A stretch of DNA of 64,000 nucleotides, from contig CAJMMO010000001.1 in assembly GCA_905214545.1 (NCBI GenBank), positions 62,001 to 126,000 on the forward strand, given 5' to 3'. The stretch comes from an uncultured bacterium. GTDB taxonomy: Bacteria > Bacillota > Bacilli > Lactobacillales > Lactobacillaceae. The translations under genes were made by a program, and so were the position numbers. The notes beneath the pieces were generated by a model that was not told where the DNA came from, did not search any database, and saw only the letters and a program-made list of their open reading frames with translations. This document shows, piece by piece, positions 31,310-39,427 of this stretch (positions within the stretch are counted from its first letter, which is position 1; the number at the start of each line of letters is the position of its first letter).

Positions 31310-32170
31310 ATGGACTTTGCTGAATTTAGGAAGAAGTACACGCCTTTAGTCGACGACTATTTGGAAACCAACATTGCTAAAGAAGCCGACAGCAAGCTCG
31401 CCGAGATCATGGCCTATTCGGTTATGGCGGGCGGCAAGCGCCTGCGGCCGCTGCTGTTCTTGGCGACCTGTGATGCCTTAGGCAAGAAGATCGATGAAGC
31501 TACGCTCAGAGCCGCCTGCGGCATCGAGCTGATCCACACCTATTCCTTAATCCACGACGACCTGCCAGCGATGGACAATTCGCCGCTGCGGAGAGGCAAG
31601 GCTTCCAGCCACGTCAAGTGGGGCGAAGCGCAAGCCATTTTGGCCGGCGATGGGCTTTTGCCATTAGGTCTGGAATGGATCGCAGAAGGCACTGACAGCG
31701 CCAAGGCTGCCGCCATGATGGCCAAGGCCATCGGCCCCAACGGCATGGTGGGCGGCCAGTATTTGGACATCGACGCTACGAACAATGAGAGCCGCGCTCA
31801 CGACCAAGCCTTCATCGACCGGATGGAGTGGCGCAAGACCGGGTGTTTGCTGCAGGCCTGCGTGGAGATCCCACTTGCTTGGTTAGATGCTTCAAAGGAA
31901 CAAAGAGAAGCATTATCTACTTTTGCCAAAGACTTCGGGCGTTCCTACCAGATCTACGACGACTTGGTCGACGTATTTGAAACTGACGAAGAGGCCGGCA
32001 AGAACACCCACGAAGATGAGGAAGCTGGTAAGAACAACACTCTAACGCTGTTAGGCGTTAAGAAGTCACAAGATGCTTTAAGTTCCTTGATCAAGGATGC
32101 CAATAAGGCACTAGCTGACAACTACCCAGTTTTATCCGGCTTTTTGAATTTGTACCAAAGGGTTTTGTAA
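31310..32170 (+). CDS. ispA: farnesyl diphosphate synthase (polyprenyl synthetase)
   Basis: A 286-aa class I prenyl synthase that condenses IPP with DMAPP/GPP, feeding undecaprenyl phosphate for wall synthesis. The first aspartate-rich motif is D-D-L-P-A-M-D-N and the second is D-D-L-V-D; G-G-K-R-L-R-P is at about 43-49. The region after the second motif holds D-E-E-A-G-K-N twice, which fits the family's normal loop with two Lys positions and need not be an expansion. GGAGG lies 8 bp upstream. Overlaps tlyA by one base. Confidence 0.93.
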   Translation: MDFAEFRKKYTPLVDDYLETNIAKEADSKLAEIMAYSVMAGGKRLRPLLFLATCDALGKKIDEATLRAACGIELIHTYSLIHDDLPAMDNSPLRRGKASSHVKWGEAQAILAGDGLLPLGLEWIAEGTDSAKAAAMMAKAIGPNGMVGGQYLDIDATNNESRAHDQAFIDRMEWRKTGCLLQACVEIPLAWLDASKEQREALSTFAKDFGRSYQIYDDLVDVFETDEEAGKNTHEDEEAGKNNTLTLLGVKKSQDALSSLIKDANKALADNYPVLSGFLNLYQRVL

Positions 32171-32985
32171 TGACTAAAAAAAGAGCAGACGTTCTTTTAT
32201 TTGAACAGGGCTTATTCAACTCGCGCTCGCAGGCCCAGCGCGCAATCATGGCGGGCCTGGTCTCCGACCACAACCGCCAGCGCATCGACAAAAGCGGCAC
32301 GAAGTTTCCCGAAGACGAAGTTTTTCATATTAAAAAAAGCAAGCGCGAGTATGTATCCCGCGGCGGCTACAAGCTGGCTAAGGCCCTGAAGGTCTTCCAC
32401 ATCGACTTGACCGGCAAGACCTGCTTAGACATCGGGGCTTCGACGGGCGGCTTTACCGACGTTGCCCTGCAGAACGGGGCAACTAAGGTTTATGCCTTAG
32501 ACGTCGGCTACAACCAGCTGGCCTGGCAGCTGCGCGACGACCCCCGCGTCATCGTGATGGAGCGGCGCAACTTCCGCTATGCCAAGCTCGCGGACTTTAC
32601 CCATGGCCGGCCGGACTTTGCCATGACCGACGTGTCCTTTATTTCTTTAGACTTAATCATGCCGCCAATGTACGACATCATCGCCGACGGCTCAGACGCG
32701 GTCTGCTTAATCAAGCCGCAGTTTGAGGCGGGCCCGGAGAACGTGGGCAAGCACGGGATTGTAAGGGACCTGACGGTCCGTGCCGCCGTCATCAAGCACA
32801 CGGTGCAAAAGGCCTTAGAGATTGGCTTTGACGTCATGAATGTTGACTTTTCGCCGATCAAGGGCGGCAAGGGCAACAAGGAATTCCTGATCCACCTGAG
32901 AAAAGACGAGGCAAAGCCGGGTCAGCTGCTCTGGCAGGGGACTGCCGAAGAAGTGGTTGATCGTGCCGAGCAGGAGCTGAACTGA
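32170..32985 (+). CDS. TlyA family rRNA methyltransferase
   Basis: A 271-aa protein with an N-terminal S4 RNA-binding domain (about 1-62: R-A-D-V-L-L-F-E-Q-G, S-R-S-Q-A-Q-R-A-I) and an FtsJ-like SAM-dependent methyltransferase domain (L-D-I-G-A-S-T-G-G-F-T-D about 79-90). TlyA enzymes 2'-O-methylate rRNA. The catalytic Lys-Asp-Lys-Glu set seems present (D-V-S-F-I-S and K-P-Q-F-E). In related operons argR follows; here recN starts one base later. Confidence 0.92.
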   Translation: MTKKRADVLLFEQGLFNSRSQAQRAIMAGLVSDHNRQRIDKSGTKFPEDEVFHIKKSKREYVSRGGYKLAKALKVFHIDLTGKTCLDIGASTGGFTDVALQNGATKVYALDVGYNQLAWQLRDDPRVIVMERRNFRYAKLADFTHGRPDFAMTDVSFISLDLIMPPMYDIIADGSDAVCLIKPQFEAGPENVGKHGIVRDLTVRAAVIKHTVQKALEIGFDVMNVDFSPIKGGKGNKEFLIHLRKDEAKPGQLLWQGTAEEVVDRAEQELN

Positions 32986-32986
32986 C

Positions 32987-34669
32987 ATGCTGGCAGAATT
33001 AGACATCCGCAATTTTGCGATCATTAAGAACTTAAAGCTGACTTTTAAAGACAAGATGACCGCGCTGTTGGGCGAGACGGGCGCCGGCAAGTCGATCCTG
33101 ATTGACGCCGTTTCGATTTTATTAGGGCAAAGAGCGCATTCTGAATTAATCAGGACGGGTGAACAACGGGCGACTGTTACCGGTCTGTTTTTGCTTGATC
33201 CAAAGAATAGGGCCAAGGTTTTAGCAATTTGCGAAGACTACGGCCTGCCGCTTGACGGCGACGACCTGATCATTGCGCGGCAGCTGACCAACAAGGGCCG
33301 CAACGTGATTAGGATTAACGGCCAGTTGACGACGATCTCAGCTTTGCGCAGACTGCGCCCGTTCTTGGTTGATATCCACGGCCAGAGCGATTCAGAGACG
33401 CTTTTAGAGCCTGACCGTCAGATTGATTTGGTTGACCAGCTTGCACCCAAGGACTTCCAAGAGCTGTTAGCTGATTACCGTGAAAAATATGCTGCATACC
33501 AGGAGGTAGTGGCTAAGCTTACCGGCTTGCAAAAAAGCGCAGCCGAGGCCGCCCAGCGCCAAGACATCCTGGAGTTCCAGGCCAAAGAATTGGCCGACGC
33601 CCAGCTCACCGACGAACACGAAGACGAGGCCCTGACCGACGAGTTCAACAAGCTCGACAACTACCAAAAAATCGCCGACAAGCTGAGCTATTTGCTCCAG
33701 CTGTTTGACGACGACGAACACGGCTTGACCAGCCTGGTGGGGGATGCGCAAGACGCCGCCAGCGACCTGACCGACTTTGGCGCTGACTTCAGGGATGCGG
33801 CCAAGAGCTTGGACGATGGCGCCTATGCCTTGAGCGACGCCAGAAACGAGTTAGGCGACATCGCCGACGGCCTCGACTTTGACCAGGCCCGCTACCAGGA
33901 GGTAACGGCTAGACTGGACCATCTGACGAGTTTGAAGAAAAAATACGGGCCGACTCTTTCCGACGTGTTTGCCTTTAAGAAGAAGGTTGACGGGCAGCTT
34001 TCTGCCTTAGACACCGGCAGCTTTGACGAAGACAAGCTGCAAAAGCAAAAGGCCAAGCTGCAAAAAGAGCTGCAGGACTTGGCTAGCCAGCTGCACGAAA
34101 AACGCAGTGCAGTTGCGCAAAAGCTTGAGGCCGCTATTAAGCAGGAATTGGCTGATCTCTACATGGCCAAGGCCCGCTTCGCCATCCGCTTCAGCCAAGA
34201 GGCCAAGTTCAACAATAGAGGGCTAGACTCAGTGCGTTTCTACATCGCGCCGAACCCCGGCGAAGACCTGATGCCGCTCGACAAGATCGCTTCCGGCGGT
34301 GAACGGTCTCGAATTGTGCTTGCCTTAAAGGCCATCTTTGCCAAGGCCGAGCCCGTCGGCACCATGGTCTTTGACGAAATCGACACCGGTGTGTCCGGCC
34401 GCGTTTCGGCCGCCATCGGCAAGAAGATGCAGGCCGTGGCCAAGACTAAGCAGGTCATCGTGATTACCCACGCGCCGCAGGTTGCCGCCAGCGCCGACCA
34501 GCGCAAGCAGATCGTCAAAAAGGTTGAGGACGGCCAGACCTTTACGGAAGTTCATGATCTGGATCATGAGGAAAGTGTCACAGCCATCGCCCAGATGATG
34601 GCCGGCAGCAAGCTTACCGACGCTGCCAAGCAGAATGCGGCGGACCTCATTGAGGCCAGCAAGAGATAA
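32987..34669 (+). CDS. recN: DNA repair protein RecN
   Basis: A 560-aa SMC-like ATPase that acts early at double-strand breaks. Walker A is G-E-T-G-A-G-K-S near residue 29-36, followed by long coiled coils (about 150-365), then the signature A-S-G-G-E-R-S-R and Walker B V-F-D-E-I-D-T-G-V-S-G. The length is standard. It ends its operon at a strong terminator. I saw no LexA box directly upstream, because it lies inside the operon, but a pair of LexA boxes lies 0.4 kb downstream. Confidence 0.96.
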   Translation: MLAELDIRNFAIIKNLKLTFKDKMTALLGETGAGKSILIDAVSILLGQRAHSELIRTGEQRATVTGLFLLDPKNRAKVLAICEDYGLPLDGDDLIIARQLTNKGRNVIRINGQLTTISALRRLRPFLVDIHGQSDSETLLEPDRQIDLVDQLAPKDFQELLADYREKYAAYQEVVAKLTGLQKSAAEAAQRQDILEFQAKELADAQLTDEHEDEALTDEFNKLDNYQKIADKLSYLLQLFDDDEHGLTSLVGDAQDAASDLTDFGADFRDAAKSLDDGAYALSDARNELGDIADGLDFDQARYQEVTARLDHLTSLKKKYGPTLSDVFAFKKKVDGQLSALDTGSFDEDKLQKQKAKLQKELQDLASQLHEKRSAVAQKLEAAIKQELADLYMAKARFAIRFSQEAKFNNRGLDSVRFYIAPNPGEDLMPLDKIASGGERSRIVLALKAIFAKAEPVGTMVFDEIDTGVSGRVSAAIGKKMQAVAKTKQVIVITHAPQVAASADQRKQIVKKVEDGQTFTEVHDLDHEESVTAIAQMMAGSKLTDAAKQNAADLIEASKR

Positions 34670-34702
34670 AAAAAGACCGGCTAGAAAGCCGGTCTTTTTT
34701 TG
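34669..34702 (+). terminator. terminator after recN
   Basis: AAAAAGACCGGCT / AGCCGGTCTTTTT stem with a 4-base loop and T-run. Confidence 0.9.
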
Positions 34703-34754
34703 TTTTATTGTCTATGTAGTTTGTTCTACTGAGTTAAAACTATAATTTTAACGA

Positions 34755-35030
34755 TTATCCTAAGTCTACTTTGAACAGCGTAGCGAAGTTCAGCACCCTT
34801 AACAACTTGCCATCCAGGCCCCGCAGCACAAAGCGGCCATCGTCAAGCCGCTGCGTAATCTTGCCCAGCTCGCTGTCCCCATCCGTGTAAGTAATCAGCA
34901 CAAAGTCCTGTTCCAGCAGCGCCTTCTGCAATAAATTCAGGATGACATAGCCCGGCTGCCCATACGTCGTCAGCTTTTCTTCATCGTAGGAAAAAAGATA
35001 GTGGTAAACTTGCTTGGCTAATTGTCCCAT
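34755..35030 (-). CDS. small SOS-controlled protein, YolD-like
   Basis: A 91-aa protein. The C-terminal half (I-T-Y-T-D-G-D-S-E-L-G-K-I-T then D-G-R-F-V-L-R-G-L-D-G, ending F-K-V-D-L) reads like a small beta-barrel and is reminiscent of YolD-like proteins that accompany Y-family DNA polymerases; the match is by eye and weak. The N-terminal half is helical. The promoter holds two LexA-type boxes (35048-35061 and 35083-35096), so DNA-damage control is well supported even though the function is not. No polymerase gene lies beside it. AGGAGGAG precedes the ATG. Confidence 0.6.
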   Translation of the reverse strand: MGQLAKQVYHYLFSYDEEKLTTYGQPGYVILNLLQKALLEQDFVLITYTDGDSELGKITQRLDDGRFVLRGLDGKLLRVLNFATLFKVDLG

Positions 35031-35047
35031 GCTGAATTACTCCTCCT

Positions 35048-35061
35048 CGAACATCTGTTTG
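35048..35061. promoter_or_regulatory. LexA (SOS) box, promoter-downstream copy
   Basis: CGAACATCTGTTTG fits the Gram-positive LexA consensus CGAAC-N4-GTTYG. It lies between the -10 and the ribosome binding site of the minus-strand small gene. Confidence 0.75.
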
Positions 35062-35076
35062 GCTCTTACTATGGTT

Positions 35077-35105
35077 ATTATACGAACGGGTGTTCGAAAA
35101 AGCAA
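35077..35105 (-). promoter_or_regulatory. promoter with LexA (SOS) box in its spacer
   Basis: On the minus strand, TTGCTT (complement of 35100-35105), a 17-bp spacer and TATAAT (complement of 35077-35082) form a near-consensus promoter. A perfect LexA box CGAAC-GGGT-GTTCG occupies 35083-35096, filling the spacer. Bound LexA would block polymerase. Confidence 0.82.
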
Positions 35106-35121
35106 GAGCAAAGACCCCAAC

Positions 35122-35150
35122 TTGCATTGTTTTTCACTTTAAGGCAAAAT
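35122..35150 (+). promoter_or_regulatory. promoter of gmk
   Basis: TTGCAT (35122-35127), a 17-bp spacer and CAAAAT (35145-35150), 30 bp before the gmk start. It diverges from the SOS promoter; its -35 lies 26 bp from the nearest LexA box edge. Confidence 0.5.
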
Positions 35151-35179
35151 ATGACTATTAAAGAAAAGCGGGGCATGAT

Positions 35180-35794
35180 ATGAAAGATCAAGGTTTATTG
35201 CTTGTTTTATCCGGTCCCTCCGGCGTCGGCAAGGGGACCGTTAAAAGCGCAATCGTCAAAGAAAAGGCCTTTCCTTTTGAATATTCCGTTTCCATGACGA
35301 CTCGCCAGCCGCGGGCCGGCGAAGTGGACGGCAAGGACTACTTCTTCGTCAGCGACGAGCGCTTCCAACAAGCCATTGCAAACAACGAGCTGCTGGAATA
35401 CAACCACTACGTGGGCCACTACTACGGCACACCTCTTGCACCATTAAAAAAGATGCTGCAAGACGGCATCGACGTGCTGCTTGAAATCGACGTCAACGGC
35501 GCCAAGCAAGTGCGCAAGCAGTTCCCAGACGGTGTCTTTATTTTCCTGACGCCGCCTGACCTGCACACCTTAAAGGCGCGCATCAAGGGCCGGGGCACCG
35601 ACTCCGATGACGTCATCGAGCAGCGGATGAAGCAGGCCCGCAAGGAAATCTTGATGATGGCCGACTACGACTACGCCGTGGTCAACGATCAAGTAGACAA
35701 CGCCGTGAGGAAAATTGCCGACATCGTACAAGCCGAGCACGTCAGCGTCAAGCGCGTGCTGGCCAGCTACCAGGCAATGGTTAAGGAGGATTAA
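35180..35794 (+). CDS. gmk: guanylate kinase
   Basis: A 204-aa enzyme phosphorylating GMP to GDP with ATP. P-loop G-P-S-G-V-G-K-G at about residues 12-19, S-M-T-T-R-Q-P-R-A-G-E for GMP binding (about 39-49), and L-E-I-D-V-N-G-A near 96-103. Length is standard. rpoZ starts one base after its stop, an order (gmk-rpoZ-priA-fmt-rsmB) shared by many Firmicutes. Confidence 0.97.
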   Translation: MKDQGLLLVLSGPSGVGKGTVKSAIVKEKAFPFEYSVSMTTRQPRAGEVDGKDYFFVSDERFQQAIANNELLEYNHYVGHYYGTPLAPLKKMLQDGIDVLLEIDVNGAKQVRKQFPDGVFIFLTPPDLHTLKARIKGRGTDSDDVIEQRMKQARKEILMMADYDYAVVNDQVDNAVRKIADIVQAEHVSVKRVLASYQAMVKED

Positions 35795-35795
35795 T

Positions 35796-36026
35796 ATGAG
35801 AATTGTTTATCCATCAATCGACAAGCTTTTGGACCACGTCGATTCGCGTTATTCATTGGCAGTTTTAGCTTCAAAGCGTGCTCATGAATTAGAAGAAGGC
35901 GCTCCTGAAGCCATGCCGGAAGAAGATTACAAGTGCGTGAAGCCGGTAGGCAAGGCCTTGGAAGAAATCGCCGCTGGCAAGGTTTGGATCGATTCCAACC
36001 CAAACCCTGAAAACAAGGTTGAATAG
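35796..36026 (+). CDS. rpoZ: DNA-directed RNA polymerase omega subunit
   Basis: A 76-aa subunit that assists folding of beta-prime. The start at 35796 has AAGGAGG upstream; the sequence M-R-I-V-Y-P-S-I-D-K-L-L and the helix Y-S-L-A-V-L-A-S-K-R-A-H-E-L are diagnostic. A terminator follows, although priA lies just beyond and probably receives readthrough. Confidence 0.95.
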   Translation: MRIVYPSIDKLLDHVDSRYSLAVLASKRAHELEEGAPEAMPEEDYKCVKPVGKALEEIAAGKVWIDSNPNPENKVE

Positions 36027-36039
36027 TAAAAGTAAATAA

Positions 36040-36076
36040 AAAGAGCCTTCACCGTTTTGATGAAGGTCTTTTTTTT
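36040..36076 (+). terminator. terminator after rpoZ
   Basis: CCTTCA / TGAAGG core stem extended by AAGA/TCTT with a bulge, followed by eight T. Confidence 0.75.
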
Positions 36077-36088
36077 CAAGAAAAAAGT

Positions 36089-38467
36089 ATGATTGCACAA
36101 GTAATTGTCGACGTCTTTGCCAAGCAGACCGACCACATTTTTGAATACAGGATCCCGGACGAGCTCGCGGTCGGGGTCGGCAGCCGCGTCGTGGTGCCGT
36201 TTGGGCGCAGGCGCGTGCAGGGCTTTGTGGTAGGGGTGAGCGAGACGAGCTCCTACGACGAAAAAAAGCTCAAACCCATCCTGACGCAGATGGATCAGGG
36301 GCCGGTGCTGACGCCGGAGCTGGTGGAGCTGTCCAAGGACCTGGCTGACCAGATCTTTGCCTACCGGATTGCGATCTTGCAGACGATGCTGCCGCAGGTG
36401 ATGCGGGCCAACTACCGCAAGATTTGGCGGCCGGTGAGTGATGAGGCCGCAAAACTGCCATTATTTAAGGATGGTTTTGTCGAATGGTCGAACGCGCTGC
36501 CGGCAAAGACCTTAACTTTTTTAAACAAATTACAGAAAAACGGGGCCGTCACAGTCGAGTACCTGGTGGAAAATAAGGCGGCCAAGAAGACGACTTTTGT
36601 CTACAGTTTGACGGGTGAGGACTACGAAGAGCTGCTAGCAAAAACCCGTGCTAATGCCAAACGCCAGCAGGACTTTTTGCACTTTGTGCTGGCCAACAAG
36701 GCAAGTTTCCCAATGGACCAAGAGAAGCTATTAGCGGCAGGCTTTCAGACGGCCTTTTTGAAGGACCTGGTTGAAAAGGGCTGGCTGGTCAGAAAAGAAG
36801 TCGAGGTCTACAGAAAACTGGACGACGGCGGCTACGAAGACAAGAAGCCGACTTTGACCGCTGAGCAGGCAGCTGTCCTCTCACACATCACGCCGGCAGT
36901 TGAGCAAAAAGAAAATAAGACTTTTTTGCTGGAAGGCGTGACGGGGTCAGGCAAAACCGAGGTCTACTTGCGAGCGATCGCAAAGGCACTTGAGCTGGGA
37001 CGGACTGCGCTCATGCTGGTGCCCGAGATTGCCCTAACGCCGCAGATGGTGGCCCGCGTCAAGGCCCGCTTCGGCCAAGACGTCGCGGTGCTGCACTCGG
37101 GTCTTTCGGCCGGTGAAAAATACGACGAGTGGCGCCGGATCCGCCGCGGGGAGGCCCAGGTCGTCGTGGGCGCCCGCAGCGCCGTGTTTGCACCGCTGAA
37201 AAACATCGGCGTCATCATCATCGACGAAGAACACGAAAGCTCTTATAAGCAAGAAGACACGCCGCGCTATCACGCTCGGCGCGTGGCGTTATGGCGGGCG
37301 CGCTACTACAGCTGCCCGCTGCTTTTGGGGTCGGCAACGCCTAGTTTATCTTCTAGAGCTAGGGCAGGCAGAGGGCGTTATGAGCTGCTGAGGCTGACCA
37401 AGCGGGCTAACGCAAGCCAGTTACCGGAGGTAAAAATCTTGGACCTGCGGACGGCCCAGTTTGCCGGCGGCCAGTTCGACTTGACCCAGCCGCTGCTAGC
37501 CGCGTTGCAAGAGCGGTTGCAGCGCCATGAACAATCCATCTTGCTGTTAAACCGGCGCGGCTTTTCTTCCTTCATGCTCTGCCGCGACTGCGGCTATGTT
37601 TTGCGCTGCCCGAACTGTGACGTGTCGCTGACCTACCACAAGGCCGAAAACCAGATGCGCTGCCACTATTGCGGCTACAGCTGTCCAGTTCCAGACCGCT
37701 GCCCGCACTGCCAAAGCCGCAAGTTGCGCTTTTTAGGCACGGGCACGCAGAAAGTCCAAGAAGAGCTGCAAAAACTTTTGCCACAGGCAAAAGTCTTACG
37801 CATGGATGTCGATACAACTAGAAGAAAAAACAGCTACCAGCGAATTCTGACTGCCTTTGGTGAAAGAAAAGCCGACATCTTATTGGGCACTCAGATGATC
37901 GCCAAGGGCCTGGACTTCCCAAACGTCACCCTGGTGGGCGTCATCGACGCCGACACCGCCTTGTGGCTGCCTGACTACCACGCCAGCGAAAAGACCTTCC
38001 AGCTTCTGACCCAAGTAGCAGGCCGTGCTGGGCGCGCCGACAAGCCCGGCCAGGTCTTAATCCAGACCTACAACCCGGACCACTACGCCATTAAACTCGC
38101 CGCCAGCCAAGACTACGAGGCCTTCTACCGCCGCGAGATGTACTTTAGGCATGAGGGCAACTACCCGCCTTACTACTACACCACGCTCATCAGCGTCGCC
38201 GCCGAACAAGAACGGCTGGCCGCCAAGACTTCTTTCAACATCCAGCGCCAGCTTTTAGCCGCCCTGCACAAGCCGACCATCGTGCTCGGCCCTACGCCCG
38301 CCGCAATTTCTCGCGTAAAACGGCAATACTACTACCAAATACTGGTAAAATATAAAGCAGAACCACAACTAAATCGCTTGCTGCACCAGATCCAAGACGA
38401 AGCCCAAGACTTGTGCCGGCGGGGCGTCGACGTGTACATCGACCCCAACCCCGAGCGGATCTTGTAG
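36089..38467 (+). CDS. priA: primosomal replication restart helicase PriA
   Basis: A 792-aa superfamily 2 helicase that reloads the replisome at stalled forks. The 3'-DNA-binding N-terminal domain (about 1-110) precedes the helicase core with Walker A G-V-T-G-S-G-K-T (about 284-291) and D-E-E-H (about 377-380). An eight-cysteine zinc-binding insert follows around residues 497-550 (C-R-D-C, C-P-N-C, C-H-Y-C, C-P-H-C). The ATG lacks a strong binding site and lies soon after the rpoZ terminator. Confidence 0.97.
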   Translation: MIAQVIVDVFAKQTDHIFEYRIPDELAVGVGSRVVVPFGRRRVQGFVVGVSETSSYDEKKLKPILTQMDQGPVLTPELVELSKDLADQIFAYRIAILQTMLPQVMRANYRKIWRPVSDEAAKLPLFKDGFVEWSNALPAKTLTFLNKLQKNGAVTVEYLVENKAAKKTTFVYSLTGEDYEELLAKTRANAKRQQDFLHFVLANKASFPMDQEKLLAAGFQTAFLKDLVEKGWLVRKEVEVYRKLDDGGYEDKKPTLTAEQAAVLSHITPAVEQKENKTFLLEGVTGSGKTEVYLRAIAKALELGRTALMLVPEIALTPQMVARVKARFGQDVAVLHSGLSAGEKYDEWRRIRRGEAQVVVGARSAVFAPLKNIGVIIIDEEHESSYKQEDTPRYHARRVALWRARYYSCPLLLGSATPSLSSRARAGRGRYELLRLTKRANASQLPEVKILDLRTAQFAGGQFDLTQPLLAALQERLQRHEQSILLLNRRGFSSFMLCRDCGYVLRCPNCDVSLTYHKAENQMRCHYCGYSCPVPDRCPHCQSRKLRFLGTGTQKVQEELQKLLPQAKVLRMDVDTTRRKNSYQRILTAFGERKADILLGTQMIAKGLDFPNVTLVGVIDADTALWLPDYHASEKTFQLLTQVAGRAGRADKPGQVLIQTYNPDHYAIKLAASQDYEAFYRREMYFRHEGNYPPYYYTTLISVAAEQERLAAKTSFNIQRQLLAALHKPTIVLGPTPAAISRVKRQYYYQILVKYKAEPQLNRLLHQIQDEAQDLCRRGVDVYIDPNPERIL

Positions 38468-38482
38468 CTGGAAAGGATTTTC

Positions 38483-39427
38483 ATGAATTCAGTTGTATTT
38501 TTTGGTACCCCTGACTTTGGCGTGCCAGTCTTGCAGGGCTTAGTCGACGAAGGCTACGAGATCAAGGCCGTCGTGACCCAGCCCGATAAAAAAGTGGGGC
38601 GCAAGCAGCGCCTCACCCAGTCGCCAGTTAAACAGCTGGCCGAAAAATTAAACCTGCCGGTCTTGCAGCCGGCGCATTTGCCGAAAAGCCCGGAGTGCGA
38701 CCAGATTATTGCGATGCACGCCGACTTCCTGGTGACGGCCGCCTACGGCCAGTTCTTGCCGACCAAGCTTTTACAATCTGCTAAGATCGCCGCCGTCAAC
38801 GTCCACGGCTCGCTGCTGCCTAAATACCGCGGCGGGGCGCCCATCCAGTACGCCCTTTTAAACGGCGACACCGAAACCGGCATCACCATCATGGAGATGG
38901 TCAAGAAGATGGACGCCGGCGACATCTACTACCAGATGAAGTGCCCGATTGAGCCCAGCGACAACAGCGGCAGCTTGTTCCGCAAGCTGGCGATTTTAGG
39001 CCGCGAAGCGCTGCTGCGCGTTCTGCCGAAGATCGCCGCCGGGACTGCCGAAAAGACCCCGCAGGACGAAAACAAGGTCGTCTTTTCGCCAAACATCTCT
39101 AAGGCCCAAGAGCAGATCAAGCTGGACGAAACGGCCGAACAAGCCGTCAACAAGGTCCGTGCCTTGAACCCCGACCCGGGTGCCTACCTGCTTTTAGGCA
39201 ACAAGCGCCTGAAGGTCTGGGCTGCAGTGTCGGCTCCTGATGCCACGAGCTTAGAGGCCGGCTGCTTAGTCGACAACAAGAAGCGTTTTGCCATCAGCAT
39301 GGCCGACCACACGGTCTTAGAGCTGCAGGAAGTGCAGCCGCAGGGCAAAAAGCGGATGAAGATCAGCGACTTTTTGAATGGTCAGGGCAGCCAGTTTGCT
39401 GCCGGTGAAAAGATTGTCTCCGACTAG
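38483..39427 (+). CDS. fmt: methionyl-tRNA formyltransferase
   Basis: A 314-aa enzyme that formylates initiator Met-tRNA using formyl-tetrahydrofolate. F-F-G-T-P-D-F-G is at the N-terminus, the catalytic N-V-H-G-S-L-L-P-K-Y-R-G-G-A-P-I core (Asn, His) near 107-122, and a C-terminal OB-fold from about 205. GGAAAGG precedes the start. It provides a consumer for folate intermediates made by FolD. Its end overlaps rsmB by 23 bp. Confidence 0.97.
   Translation: MNSVVFFGTPDFGVPVLQGLVDEGYEIKAVVTQPDKKVGRKQRLTQSPVKQLAEKLNLPVLQPAHLPKSPECDQIIAMHADFLVTAAYGQFLPTKLLQSAKIAAVNVHGSLLPKYRGGAPIQYALLNGDTETGITIMEMVKKMDAGDIYYQMKCPIEPSDNSGSLFRKLAILGREALLRVLPKIAAGTAEKTPQDENKVVFSPNISKAQEQIKLDETAEQAVNKVRALNPDPGAYLLLGNKRLKVWAAVSAPDATSLEAGCLVDNKKRFAISMADHTVLELQEVQPQGKKRMKISDFLNGQGSQFAAGEKIVSD

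Noticed and set aside
31970..32050. Possible duplication D-E-E-A-G-K-N in IspA
   Set aside because: The two copies differ at DNA level and match the two Lys-containing positions normal in the family after the second Asp-rich motif.
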